Below are positions 1-8,451 of a stretch of 64,000 nucleotides of DNA, in pieces. The translations under genes and the position numbers were made by a program. This stretch comes from Aquisphaera insulae (GTDB lineage Bacteria > Planctomycetota > Planctomycetia > Isosphaerales > Isosphaeraceae): the NCBI RefSeq assembly GCF_011064615.1, contig NZ_JAALJH010000009.1:1-64000 (forward strand). The letters are read 5' to 3'. The notes beneath the pieces are model-generated. The model did no database searches, had not been told where the DNA came from, and saw nothing but the letters and a program-made list of their open reading frames with translations. The first letter of the stretch is position 1. Each line of letters starts with the position of its first letter.

Positions 1-386
1 TTCGTCGACGGCGATGCTAGCGTCGACGGGGGCTGGGTCGCGGCTCTTTGGGGGATAGCCGAAGAGGGGAGCGTCGGAAAGATGTCCGTGAGGACTGGAC
101 ATTCCTCCCGTCCCTCCGCTCGATCCCCCGCCGTCCGCGACCGAGCTAGCAAAAAACACGTCGACCCTGTAAATTCCTTTAGAAGGGCCCACCGCCCTCC
201 TTCCAGGAACGGAACTCCGCCACGCAATCACGATTGCCTTCGAGCTCCGCCCCGGACGCGGCGAGGACGGACCGGCCGACGCGGATGCTGCTCGCGGCCA
301 CGTTGTCCGACCGGCCGGTCGGAGGTTGAGTCGCCGTCGAAGAATCCGATCGAACTGAAACAGCCCGCAGAGAGACGCCAACGACC
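1..386. other. Intergenic leader upstream of efp
   Basis: No convincing gene was found here; the open frames on both strands are high-GC shadows that lack family resemblance. Two copies of the palindrome CGTCGACG lie within the first 30 bases. A strong palindrome sits close to the efp start and is listed separately. Any upstream gene lies outside the window. Confidence 0.5.
306..323. promoter_or_regulatory. Perfect 18-bp palindrome in the efp leader
   Basis: TCCGACCGGCCGGTCGGA is a perfect inverted repeat; as RNA it gives a 7-bp stem with a GGCC loop. It lies about 63 bases before the efp start codon. It could be an operator, a leader hairpin or the terminator of an upstream gene. The symmetry is seen directly; the role is inference. 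Confidence 0.35.
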
Positions 387-950
387 ATGCTGCTGAAAGC
401 GACCGACATCCGCCGGGGAATGGTGATCACGATGGACGGGGTGAACTTCGTCGTCGTCGATTTCGCCCATCACACCCCAGGCAACCTCCGGGCGATGGTC
501 CAGACCAAGCTCCGGAACATGAACAACGGGTCCCTCATCGACAAGCGGCTCCGCTCGGTCGACCAGATCGAGGTCCCCTACGTCGAGACCAAGGAATTCG
601 AGTACCTGTACTCCGCCGGGGACGAGCACGTCTTCATGGAATCGGAGACGTACGACCAGCTCCACTTCGACAAGGACATCATCGGGACGGCGATGCAGTT
701 CCTGCTGCCGAACACCAAGGTGATGGTCAAGTACATCAACGACAAGGCGGTCTCGATCGAGATCCCCGATTCGGTGGAGCTGACGGTCACCGACACGCCC
801 CCGGCCCTCGCCGGCGCGACGGCGACCAACCAGTACAAGGAGGCCGAGCTCGAGACCGGCCTGAAGGTCCAGGTCCCTCCCTTCATCAAGCCGGGCGAGA
901 AGATCCGGATCGACACCCGGACGTCCGAGTACCTGGAACGGGTCAAGTGA
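387..950 (+). CDS. efp: Translation elongation factor P
   Basis: EF-P binds ribosomes stalled at polyproline stretches and promotes peptide bond formation. The 187-residue length and the three-domain plan fit the family. The C-terminal domain carries the typical acidic-turn pattern, with GLKVQVPPFIKPGEKIRID near residues 155-173. The domain I loop reads HTPGNLRAMVQTKLRN. Aligned with the E. coli loop PGKGQAFARVKLRN, residue Asn33 falls on the Lys34 position that EpmA or other systems modify, and no Lys or Arg occupies it. The YeiP paralogue is a poorer fit because the loop has the EF-P PG motif. The M20 peptidase gene starts 22 bases downstream in the same direction and may be co-transcribed. 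Confidence 0.95.
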   Translation: MLLKATDIRRGMVITMDGVNFVVVDFAHHTPGNLRAMVQTKLRNMNNGSLIDKRLRSVDQIEVPYVETKEFEYLYSAGDEHVFMESETYDQLHFDKDIIGTAMQFLLPNTKVMVKYINDKAVSIEIPDSVELTVTDTPPALAGATATNQYKEAELETGLKVQVPPFIKPGEKIRIDTRTSEYLERVK

Positions 951-972
951 CGCCCGAGCGAGGGGCTTCCTC

Positions 973-2121
973 GTGGACGACCTGACGCGGCTCCTGGGGG
1001 AGCTGGTGAGCATCCCCAGCGTCAATCCGATGGGCCGAGGGCTCGCCGGCCCGGACATCCTGGAGACCCGCCTCAGCGGCTACCTCGAGGACTGGTTCCG
1101 GGCCCGCTCGATCCCTTGCCGGCGGGTGCCGATCGCACCCGGCCGGGATAACCTGATCGCCCGGTTCGACGCCCCTCGATCCGGCCGGACGATCCTCCTC
1201 GACGTCCACCAGGACACGGTCCCCACCGACGGCATGACCATCGAGCCCTTCGAGCCGCGGGTCGAAGGGGGAAGGATGTACGGGCGGGGCGCCTGCGACA
1301 TCAAGGGGGGCATGGCCGCGATGCTGACCGCCTTCGAGCGGCTCTGGCGTGAGCGGCCCCCCGGCGCGGCCTCGGTCATCCTGGCCTGCACCGTGGACGA
1401 GGAGTTCACCCACATCGGCTCCAGCCACCTGGCCGCCTCGGGGCACGGGGCCGACCTCGCCATCGTGGCCGAGCCGACGCGGCTGGACCTGGTTCACAGC
1501 CACAAGGGCGCCGTGCGGTGGAAGGTCCGGACGACCGGCGTGGCCTGCCACAGCTCGTCGCCGGCACTCGGGAAAAACGCGATCTACAAGATGGCGGACG
1601 TCGTCGCGGTCCTCTCGGAGTATGCGGCCCGGCTCTCGGCCTCCGCGTCCGACCCGATCCTCGGCCCCCCCACGCTCTCGGTCGGTCGCATCGAGGGGGG
1701 CGTGAGCGTCAACGTGGTCCCCGACCGCTGCGAGATCGAGATCGATCGGCGACTCATCGCCGGCGAGGAGCCGAGGAAGGCCATGGACGAGGTCCGGGCG
1801 CTCCTGCTCCCCCTCTCGGAGCCGGGGTCCGAGGTGGTCTTCGAGGACCCGTGGGTGATCATGCCGGCGCTCGTGCCGGGCCTCGGGACGTGGGAAGGCC
1901 CCCTCCGGGAGGCCGTCGCCGCGGCGACCGGACGGGTGCCGAACTTGGTGGGCGTCCCCTACGGGACCGACGCCGGCCCGCTCGGCGAGAGGGGCCTCCC
2001 GTGCGTCGTCTTCGGCCCCGGCGACATCGCCCAGGCCCACACCCGCGACGAGTGGGTCGAGCTGGAGCAGGTGCATCTGGCCGCGGAAGCCTACTACCGC
2101 ATGGCTTGCACGCTCGGCTGA
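973..2121 (+). CDS. M20-family metallopeptidase / ArgE-DapE-like deacylase
   Basis: Zinc-dependent amidohydrolase of the ArgE/DapE/CPG2 group; such enzymes remove acyl groups from amino acids or cleave small peptides. The protein is 382 residues long and cytoplasmic, with no signal peptide. Metal-site motifs are in order: DVHQDT (about residue 77), GRGACDIKGG (about 100), the catalytic pair in DEEFTH (about 140), AEPT, and a C-terminal AHTRDE. The lid or dimerisation domain lies around residues 180-290. The start is a GTG preceded by AGGGG at 9 bases, which leaves 22 bases after efp. The exact substrate cannot be told; acetylornithine or succinyl-diaminopimelate are family possibilities only. 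Confidence 0.88.
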   Translation: MDDLTRLLGELVSIPSVNPMGRGLAGPDILETRLSGYLEDWFRARSIPCRRVPIAPGRDNLIARFDAPRSGRTILLDVHQDTVPTDGMTIEPFEPRVEGGRMYGRGACDIKGGMAAMLTAFERLWRERPPGAASVILACTVDEEFTHIGSSHLAASGHGADLAIVAEPTRLDLVHSHKGAVRWKVRTTGVACHSSSPALGKNAIYKMADVVAVLSEYAARLSASASDPILGPPTLSVGRIEGGVSVNVVPDRCEIEIDRRLIAGEEPRKAMDEVRALLLPLSEPGSEVVFEDPWVIMPALVPGLGTWEGPLREAVAAATGRVPNLVGVPYGTDAGPLGERGLPCVVFGPGDIAQAHTRDEWVELEQVHLAAEAYYRMACTLG

Positions 2122-2141
2122 ACCCGTTCGCGAGCCGATCC

Positions 2142-2216
2142 CGGCCCGGAAATGCCGGGCCGAGGGAATGGAATCGCCCCGGCCTCCGCCCCCGGGAAGG
2201 AGCGGACCGGGGCGAT
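2142..2216. terminator. Two tandem hairpins between convergent genes
   Basis: The first is CGGCCCGG-AAATG-CCGGGCCG (2142-2162), a perfect 8-bp stem. The second has perfect 10-bp arms, ATCGCCCCGG and CCGGGGCGAT (2173-2182 and 2207-2216), enclosing a shorter inner stem. They fill the gap between the M20 gene stop at 2121 and the stop of the opposing gene at 2257. No T-tract follows on either strand. Bidirectional termination is inferred from position. Confidence 0.6.
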
Positions 2217-2256
2217 CCCTCGAGAGCACTCGAACATGGACCGGGAAGGGGACGGC

Positions 2257-2598
2257 TCAGAACACGTCCATCGTGAAGTGATTGCCCTGATACCAGCGCT
2301 TCTTGTTCCACTCGTGCCAGCCGTTGGGGTGGCGGAAGACGCCGAACACCCGGTGGCCGCCGTAGAAATTGCGGTAGTACGGACCCTGAATCTGGGGAAC
2401 AATACGCTGCTCCCGAGGATACTTGTACCAGCCGTCGTAAAGGCCCTGGTACTCGAACCCGTTGCCGGGGACCTGAGGCGGCACGTAGGGCCAGTGCAGG
2501 TAATCCGTCCAATCCTGGGCCTGTGCCGAGTTCACTCCGCCCAGGCCCAGCAGCGCCACGGCAAGGGTGAGCGCCTTGATCCAAGAGCCTCGAGACAC
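2257..2598 (-). CDS. Small secreted Tyr/Trp-rich protein
   Basis: A 113-residue protein with a clear signal peptide: a positively charged start, a hydrophobic core rich in Ala and Leu, and a probable cleavage after AQA around residue 28. The mature part of about 85 residues is very rich in Tyr, Trp, Pro, Gly and His and ends in YQGNHFTMDVF. It has no membrane segment beyond the signal and no catalytic motif I can recognise. Short Tyr-rich exported proteins with a similar tail ending in DVF recur in planctomycetes, to my recollection. An envelope or matrix role is a guess. The gene is transcribed alone, divergently from the M28 peptidase. Confidence 0.75.
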   Translation of the reverse strand: MSRGSWIKALTLAVALLGLGGVNSAQAQDWTDYLHWPYVPPQVPGNGFEYQGLYDGWYKYPREQRIVPQIQGPYYRNFYGGHRVFGVFRHPNGWHEWNKKRWYQGNHFTMDVF

Positions 2599-2706
2599 GT
2601 TCCACCTCCATGTAGGGAAGCCGTTCCCAAACCACGGTTAACATGACACACGAACGCGGCGGGGGCGGGAATTTCCCGTCGTTTTTTCCGTCACGAGGGG
2701 CAGGTT

Positions 2707-3915
2707 ATGCATGACGGACGGATTGGCGCGCGGGAAGCGGCGGCACGCCCTCGGCGAAGGCTGTCGCCCCTTTCGATTCGGCTGGCGGCGACGGTCCTGC
2801 TGCTGACGGCGACGAGCGCGGCGCCAGCCCAGGAGCCGGCCCACGACGCCGACCGCCAGCGAATCGAAGCGGTCGTCGGCAGGCTCGCCTCGCCGGCCAT
2901 GCAGGGCCGCCGCGGGGAAGGGGCGGAGAAGGCCGCGGCCTACCTCGTCGACGAGTTCAGGCGGATCGGGCTCGAACCCCTTTTCGACGGCAAGTTCACC
3001 CAGCCGATCCCCGGCAAGGAACCGGGGACGGTCCAGGGGACGAATCTCGGCGCCATGATCCGAGGGGCCGACCCCAAGCTCAAGGACGACTGGGTGATCG
3101 TCGCCGCCCATTACGATCACCTGGGGGTGCGCCGGGGCGTCCTCTATCCGGGGGCGGATGACAACGCCACGGGGGTCGCCATGATGCTCGAGGCCGCCCG
3201 GGCCTTCGCGTCCGCGGGCGCCCCGCCGCGGCGGAGTGTCGCCTTCATCGGGTTCGACCTGGAGGAGATCGGCCTCTTCGGATCCCGTTATCTCGTGGCC
3301 CATCCGCCGATGCCGCTCGAACGCGTCGCGCTCTTCATCACGGCCGACATGATCGGCAGGGCGATGATGGGGGTCTGCAAGCAACAGGTCTTCGTCCTGG
3401 GGACGGAGCACGCGCCGGGATTGCGGGCCTGGATCGACGAGGCGGCCCGCGACAGGCCGGTGCGGGTCAGCCTGCTGGGATCCGACGTCCTGATCCTCAA
3501 CCGCAGCGATTACGGCCCGTTCCGCACCCGGCAGGTCCCGTATCTGTTCTTCAGCACGGGCGAGAATCCCTGTTACCATTCGCCCGACGACCGCCCGGAG
3601 ACCATCGACTACGCCAAGGCCACCGTTATCACGCGGATCATCCGGGACGTTGCCAGGAGTGCCGCCGACGCGGCCGAGACGCCCCGATGGAATCCCAACC
3701 CGGACAATCCGCTGGCCGAGGCCGCGACGATCCGGGACGTGCTCAAGGAGCTCCTCGGGAATGAGCGGCCCCTCAAGCTGAGCGGAGCGGCGGCCTACCT
3801 GATGAGGTCGACCCTCGGCGACGCCGAGGCGATCCTGGGCCGCGGGGCCATGACGCCGGCGGAGCGGGCCAGGCTGATCCAGTCGACTCGCGTCATCCTG
3901 CTGATGATCCAGTGA
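2707..3915 (+). CDS. Secreted M28-family zinc aminopeptidase-like protein
   Basis: This is a 402-residue exported protein. A basic N-terminus is followed by a hydrophobic signal ending near APAQE at about residue 42. The M28 fold shows the co-catalytic zinc motifs in order: AAHYDHLG (about 138), the bridging Asp in GADDNATG (about 150), the general base pair in DLEEIGLFGS (about 185), TADMIGR (about 212), and the late zinc His in CYHSPDD (about 292). M28 enzymes release N-terminal amino acids from peptides. A helical tail of about 80 residues follows the catalytic domain. The start ATG has GAGGGG six bases upstream. The gene converges on the beta-propeller gene across a short hairpin. Confidence 0.88.
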   Translation: MHDGRIGAREAAARPRRRLSPLSIRLAATVLLLTATSAAPAQEPAHDADRQRIEAVVGRLASPAMQGRRGEGAEKAAAYLVDEFRRIGLEPLFDGKFTQPIPGKEPGTVQGTNLGAMIRGADPKLKDDWVIVAAHYDHLGVRRGVLYPGADDNATGVAMMLEAARAFASAGAPPRRSVAFIGFDLEEIGLFGSRYLVAHPPMPLERVALFITADMIGRAMMGVCKQQVFVLGTEHAPGLRAWIDEAARDRPVRVSLLGSDVLILNRSDYGPFRTRQVPYLFFSTGENPCYHSPDDRPETIDYAKATVITRIIRDVARSAADAAETPRWNPNPDNPLAEAATIRDVLKELLGNERPLKLSGAAAYLMRSTLGDAEAILGRGAMTPAERARLIQSTRVILLMIQ

Positions 3916-3931
3916 GGCCCGGCCGCGGGCC
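3916..3931. terminator. GC hairpin at a convergent junction
   Basis: GGCCCG-GCCG-CGGGCC directly follows the M28 gene stop codon and lies before the stop of the opposing gene at 3935. The 6-bp stem is perfect and no T-tract is present. Its role as a bidirectional terminator is inferred from position. Confidence 0.45.
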
Positions 3932-3934
3932 GGA

Positions 3935-5935
3935 TCATTCCCTGGGCCCGGGACCGGGCGGGGCGACGAGGTCCGGAGGGCGTAGCCTGCGGAGCGGCCT
4001 GGGGAACGGCGGCACCACGGCGGGCGGGTCGTTCCCCGGGATCGGGAGATCGACGAAGCCCCGATTTCGGCCCGGGAAGGGGATGGCCGCCCCGGCGTCG
4101 ATCGGGCCCCCGGGGATCTCGTTCATCAGCGGAGGTAGCCGGAAATCCGCGGCTTCCTCCTCCTCGGCCGGCGTCCCGCCCGACGACGCGGCGGGGAAGG
4201 CATCGATCCGCTCGGCGAGATAGCGCGCCCAGAGCGGTCCGCCCGGCTCGCCGACATCCGTCGAGACGAAGCCGGCCGGGGTCTCCTCGACCCGGCGGAC
4301 GCGTCCGGCGGCCGAGGTCAGATAGTCCACGACGGACCTGGCCCGCTGGGGCTCTCCGCGGGCGAGCAGGACCTGGGCCCGGAGCGCCAGGAACCGGAGA
4401 CGGTTCCCCGAGGACTTCATGCGGCCCTCGATCGCGTCGAGATCGGCCTCGGCGGCGGTGTGGTCGCCGCGGAGATAGTCGAAGAAGAGCCGCAGCTCGT
4501 CCGTCGGCTCCGCGGCGGATTCCCCGCGGGCGTCGCTGATTGGGTTGGCGGGCGTGTCCAGGAAGGCGCGGCCGATCTTGCCGATCCGGCGGAGCCGAAG
4601 GCTCGCGGGGTTCTGCTCGCCGATCTCGCCCGGGACCGGCAGCAGCGATGGCCGCTGGGCCATGGCCTCGCGATCGCCGGGCCGGTCAGGCACGGAGGTC
4701 TTCACGAGCAGACGGGCCGCCTCGACCATCGAGGCCATCCACTCGGCCCGGCTCGATGCGTCGGGGGCGAGCAGGGTGACCTCCTCGCTGACCAGGTCGC
4801 AGAGCAGCGGCAGGCCGGAGTCTCCCGTCGTTTGCACCCGGACCGCGGCGATCTGCCCGTCCGGGTGGAGGGCGATGGCCCCGATCCGGCGGCCGTCGTC
4901 GAACGGGTGGAGCCGCTTGAAGACGCGGCCGGTCCTCAGCTCGCCGAAGACGATGGCGGGGGCCTGGCCCTCCAGGTCGGCGGTGAAGATGGCCTGCTCT
5001 TGCTGCCGGTCCAGGCTGGTGGAGAGCGTACCCAGGATCGGCGGCCCCAGCGCCAAGATGGGGACCGCGCCCCGGGTTTCCAGGAAGACTCGCAGCAGCT
5101 CGTACCCGCGATTGCCCATCGCGAAGCGGCGGCCGGCGATCAGGATCGATTGCCCGTCCTGCGACCAGAAGGGTGCCCCGCAGGGGTCCGCGAACTCCAT
5201 CAGCGAGCTTCCCGGCCCGAGGTCCCGGCCGACGAGCGTGAGGGATTTCGCCTGGGCCCGGGCCTTCGCCGGCGCGAGATAGGCCAGCCGCGAGCCGTCG
5301 GGAGACCAGGCGGGTCGTTCCGCCTGGTCGATCGTCTTGAGGATCCGACCCTGCTCCGGCAGCAAGACGACGAGCGATGGGGAAGGGCCCGGGAGGGGAA
5401 TGACCAGGATCTGGCCGTCCGGATTCCAGCAGAACTCGAGATCCGCGACGGCCACGTTCGCGTCCGCCTCACGCTCCGCCCAGGGGATGGTGGCCACCAC
5501 CCGTTTGCGGTCCAGGGCTTCCTGGACCACGATCTCCAGGCTCAACTTCCGGCCTTCGGCCGGCCCCGCCGCGATCGGCAGCACCAGCCGCCCGTAGCAG
5601 AGCGTGTGGCCGTCCGGTCCCCAGGCCGGGGCCGTCACCGGATCCTTCGAGTCCTCGACGAGGACCGAGGCTCCCGTCGCCTTCTCCCGGGCCCAGATCC
5701 GGTAGCGTCGCGCGGCCGCCGGCGCGGGGCCTTCCGCCGGACGCCGCGATGGGGGGGCCGTCGGATCGTCCGCGGGGCTGACGAGGAACCCGGCCTGCGG
5801 CCCGGCCGCCCCGGACGTCGCCGTCGTGTACGCCAGCCACTGGCCGTCGGGCGACCATGCGGGGGGAGAATGGAGGGATGAGGCGACCAGCGAGGCCGTC
5901 ATGAGCTTCAGGAGGCCGGACATCGCGGTCAGCAT
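3935..5935 (-). CDS. Exported TolB/WD40-like (PD40) beta-propeller protein
   Basis: A 666-residue protein with a hydrophobic N-terminus that could act as a signal peptide. Repeated PD40 or TolB-type blades are visible through the motif W-S/G-P-D-G: PAWSPDGQWLAY (about residue 27), APAWGPDGHTLCY, FCWNPDGQIL, PAWSPDGSRLAY and PFWSQDGQSILI. The C-terminal 200 residues are different, with a helical region that may be TPR-like (LRFLALRAQVLLARGEPQRA), then a Pro-rich tail. Such propellers usually bind proteins or ligands in the periplasm. No catalytic residues are evident. No partner gene is adjacent on this strand, so a function cannot be assigned. Confidence 0.75.
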   Translation of the reverse strand: MLTAMSGLLKLMTASLVASSLHSPPAWSPDGQWLAYTTATSGAAGPQAGFLVSPADDPTAPPSRRPAEGPAPAAARRYRIWAREKATGASVLVEDSKDPVTAPAWGPDGHTLCYGRLVLPIAAGPAEGRKLSLEIVVQEALDRKRVVATIPWAEREADANVAVADLEFCWNPDGQILVIPLPGPSPSLVVLLPEQGRILKTIDQAERPAWSPDGSRLAYLAPAKARAQAKSLTLVGRDLGPGSSLMEFADPCGAPFWSQDGQSILIAGRRFAMGNRGYELLRVFLETRGAVPILALGPPILGTLSTSLDRQQEQAIFTADLEGQAPAIVFGELRTGRVFKRLHPFDDGRRIGAIALHPDGQIAAVRVQTTGDSGLPLLCDLVSEEVTLLAPDASSRAEWMASMVEAARLLVKTSVPDRPGDREAMAQRPSLLPVPGEIGEQNPASLRLRRIGKIGRAFLDTPANPISDARGESAAEPTDELRLFFDYLRGDHTAAEADLDAIEGRMKSSGNRLRFLALRAQVLLARGEPQRARSVVDYLTSAAGRVRRVEETPAGFVSTDVGEPGGPLWARYLAERIDAFPAASSGGTPAEEEEAADFRLPPLMNEIPGGPIDAGAAIPFPGRNRGFVDLPIPGNDPPAVVPPFPRPLRRLRPPDLVAPPGPGPRE

Positions 5936-6272
5936 CAGGAAGTCATCCCCCGGGTGAGGCGGTCGGTTTCCTACCTAGTATAGAGGTCCGGAAATCAAGT
6001 TCCTAGCGAACCTGACACCGCAGTCACAATCGATAGGACCCGCACTCGATTCCGAGCCGGTCGGGTTGACCCCGGGGCGAACCGGGGTACTCTGATCTAG
6101 GGGCACGTCCGGCCTGCGCCCTGGCCAAAAGGGTTCCCCGCAATGCACTTGAATCGAGGGCCGTTATTGGGTTACCCTCAATGTGCGGGGTCCTTACCTG
6201 CCGACATCGCCCCCACCTTGCGACCTACCCCGCGGCGTGCTGCATCCCGCTTACCGAAAACCGGGAGACTCC
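5936..6272. other. Divergent intergenic region before the FabZ-ACP-KS cluster
   Basis: A region of 337 bases between the divergent beta-propeller gene and the first fabZ-like gene. It should hold both promoters. Within it, ACCCCGG-GGCGAA-CCGGGGT (6069-6088) makes a perfect 7-bp hairpin. The fabZ frame stays open upstream to 6183, but family resemblance begins only at 6273. No other gene is supported. Confidence 0.45.
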
Positions 6273-6803
6273 ATGCGTTTCGTGTTGATCGATCGAATCG
6301 TGGACGTGCAACGAGGCAAGTCCCTGGTCGCGGTCAAGAACCTGTCGCTGGCCGAGGAGTATCTGAATGACCATTTCCCGGGTTTCCCCGTCATGCCGGG
6401 CGTCCTCATGCTGGAAGCCCTCACGCAGGCGGGGGCCTGGCTGATTCGAGACATGGAGGACTTCGAGCACAGCATCATCCTCCTCAAGCAGGCCAAGACC
6501 ATCAAGTACGGCAGCTTCGTGGAGCCCGGCCGACAGCTCGAGCTGCGGGTGACCCTCGAATCCCATGATGACTCGGTCGCCTCGTTCAAGGGGGCGGGGG
6601 TGATCGACGGCCAGACCATGGTGAATGGTCGTTTCTCGTTGACCCGCTACAACTTGCGTGACAAGAACCCGAGCCTTCACCAGACCGACGCGGCGATCGT
6701 CGCGGGGCTCCGTGAGCTCTACCAGACGCTCCGCAAGGGGTCGGTCGGCGCCAAGGCCATCAGCCGGACCCCCGAGGTCCAGGAAACGAAGGCCGGGCTC
6801 TAG
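6273..6803 (+). CDS. FabZ-like 3-hydroxyacyl-ACP dehydratase (hot-dog fold), copy 1
   Basis: A single hot-dog domain of 176 residues. FabZ enzymes dehydrate 3-hydroxyacyl-ACP to trans-2-enoyl-ACP. The catalytic His34 and Glu48 are in place within NDHFPGFPVMPGVLMLEALT. A C-terminal tail of about 40 residues has no match I know. I chose ATG 6273 because it has GGGAG just upstream and because homology begins at MRFVLIDRI; the frame is open earlier from 6183. The gene opens a same-strand cluster with ACP, a second dehydratase, two ketosynthases, a hydrolase and a GH3 enzyme. This argues for a specialised acyl pathway over housekeeping fabZ, which normally lies by lpx or fab genes. Confidence 0.85.
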   Translation: MRFVLIDRIVDVQRGKSLVAVKNLSLAEEYLNDHFPGFPVMPGVLMLEALTQAGAWLIRDMEDFEHSIILLKQAKTIKYGSFVEPGRQLELRVTLESHDDSVASFKGAGVIDGQTMVNGRFSLTRYNLRDKNPSLHQTDAAIVAGLRELYQTLRKGSVGAKAISRTPEVQETKAGL

Positions 6804-7155
6804 GAGGTCCCGTCGGAATCGGGGAACCGTGCGCCCCGAGGTCCCGGGGGGACTCCGCCGAATCCTCACTCGACGGAGGCTCGCCCGCAGGCGGTGCCGG
6901 GACGGCTTGAATCCCTCCTTATGATGTTGCAAGGTTTTTCGTTTTGCATCAAGATACGCCCCGACCGGCCGGCCCGCCCCATGACGGGCCCGTGACCCGA
7001 AGTCTGGGGACGCCGAATCGCCCTCCCGACGACTCACCTTTGAAGTTGAACGCTCGATTTCGCCGACGATTAAGTGAGCCGACTTGATCTTCGGTGCCCC
7101 TGCCGGTCGGTCTGGATTGGGGTTGAGCGGCAATCCCTTTTATCCTGAGGATGAC
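6804..7155. other. Intergenic region between dehydratase 1 and ACP
   Basis: These 352 bases carry no supported gene. An AT-richer stretch occurs around 6920-6960, with an imperfect inverted repeat GATGTTGCAA / TTGCATC. A weak promoter-like pair, TTGAAC (7046-7051), 17 bases, ATTAAG (7069-7074), lies about 80 bases before the ACP start. The cluster may therefore have an internal promoter here. This is weak evidence. Confidence 0.3.
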
Positions 7156-7539
7156 ATGCCCACGTACGATGAAATCTTCGAGAAAGTCCAGACGACGCTG
7201 GTGGATGCACTGGGCGTCGATGACGATGACGTGACGCGGCAGGCGACGCTCCAGGGCGACCTCGGCGCCGAGTCGATCGACTTCCTCGATATCGTCTTCC
7301 GGCTCGAGCGGAATTTCGGGATCAAGATCCCCCGCGGCGAGCTCTTCCCGGAGAACCTGGTCGCCGATCCGGAATGGGTCGCCGACGGGAGGCTCACGAC
7401 CAAGGGGATCGATGAGCTCAAGGCCCGGCTCCCCTATGCCGACCTGAGCAAGTTCGCCGCCAACCCCGACGTCGAGAACATCGGCGACCTCTACACGGTG
7501 GACATGCTGGTCCAGTACGTCCAGAGCAAGCTGGCCTGA
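7156..7539 (+). CDS. Enlarged acyl carrier protein
   Basis: Acyl carrier protein that holds the growing chain on a phosphopantetheine arm. The attachment site is Ser40 in GDLGAESIDFLDIVFRLE, the classic DSL-type motif at the start of helix II. The protein is 127 residues, while typical ACPs have about 80. Extra sequence of roughly 35-40 residues, including PENLVADPEWVADGR, lies between helix II and the final helix (YTVDMLVQYVQSKLA). The ATG is preceded by a GAGG Shine-Dalgarno at about 5 bases; the open frame extends upstream to 7084 without homology. It lies between two fabZ-like genes and upstream of two ketosynthase-like genes, its likely partners. Confidence 0.88.
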   Translation: MPTYDEIFEKVQTTLVDALGVDDDDVTRQATLQGDLGAESIDFLDIVFRLERNFGIKIPRGELFPENLVADPEWVADGRLTTKGIDELKARLPYADLSKFAANPDVENIGDLYTVDMLVQYVQSKLA

Positions 7540-7712
7540 CCCGAGAGCGAGCGGCCCTCCGCCACCTCAACCTCACAGCCCGATCGAGTCCGGCCGCCCG
7601 ACACCGGGCGTGCCGGCTGCGCCGGGGGTGGGACGTATGGCGGGGCTGATCGCTCGTCGTCGATTCGTGCAACCATTCTCCGATTCCTCTCACGTGGTGG
7701 GCTTCCGGCACG

Positions 7713-8258
7713 ATGCGCTGGATCTGGATCGACAAGTTCCTCGAGTTTCGCAGCGGCGAGTTCGCCCGCGCGGTCAAGAACCTGACCCTGGCGGAAGAGC
7801 ACCTGCATGACCACTTCCCCGGATACCCGGTCATGCCCGCGTCCCTGATCATCGAGGGGCTGGCGCAGACGGGGGGGATCCTGGTCGGCGAGGCCAGCGC
7901 ATTCGCGGAGAAGGTCGTCCTGGCCAAGATCTCGCGAGCCGAGTTCAGCGGGGTGGCCTGTGCCGGCGATCAACTGATCTATGAGGTGACGATCAAGGGG
8001 ATCCGCCCCGACGGGGCGATCGTCGACGCCAAGGCGTTCCTCAACGGGGAGCTCCTGGCGGACGCCGAGATCGTCTTCGCCCACCTGGATAACACTCGGG
8101 CGAACCAGATCTTCGGGCCCAAGAATTTCGTGTTCACGCAGCAGTTGCTCGGCGTCCTCGACCTGGCCCGGGCCCAGGAGAAATCGCGCGAGGCGGGAGC
8201 CTCGGCCGGCGAGGGAGGGGCGTCCAGCAACGGGCAGGTACAGGGGACGGAGCCCTGA
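7713..8258 (+). CDS. FabZ-like 3-hydroxyacyl-ACP dehydratase, copy 2
   Basis: A second hot-dog dehydratase of 181 residues. His34 and Glu48 are conserved in the same spacing as in copy 1 (HDHFPGYPVMPASLIIEGLA), but the usual PG after the catalytic loop is PA. The N-terminal parts of the two copies share the register VKNL-LAEE-L-DHFPG, so they look like diverged paralogues. The last 40 residues are Gly/Ala/Ser-rich and probably disordered. Having two dehydratases around one ACP could reflect two chain-length specificities, a heterodimer, or one structural and one catalytic subunit. The spacing to the next gene is 193 bases. Confidence 0.83.
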   Translation: MRWIWIDKFLEFRSGEFARAVKNLTLAEEHLHDHFPGYPVMPASLIIEGLAQTGGILVGEASAFAEKVVLAKISRAEFSGVACAGDQLIYEVTIKGIRPDGAIVDAKAFLNGELLADAEIVFAHLDNTRANQIFGPKNFVFTQQLLGVLDLARAQEKSREAGASAGEGGASSNGQVQGTEP

Positions 8259-8451
8259 TTGGGCCGGCCCGAGGGATGGGGCTCGCGTTGGGAACGCGGG
8301 CGGCGGCAGGCCGGGGAAATCTTGAGGATCCGGACGAGTTTGCTCCCCGAGTCGCGTCTCAGAGGGCATAATGGTGCGGTGAACCGGAGCGACGCCTCGA
8401 CATCGTGGTGAGTCGGCAAGCCCGGTCGCGCGGAGTATCGACGAGACTTTC

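Noticed and set aside
228..1058. Minus-strand frame opposite efp
   Set aside because: Complement of efp; no homology in the translated sequence.
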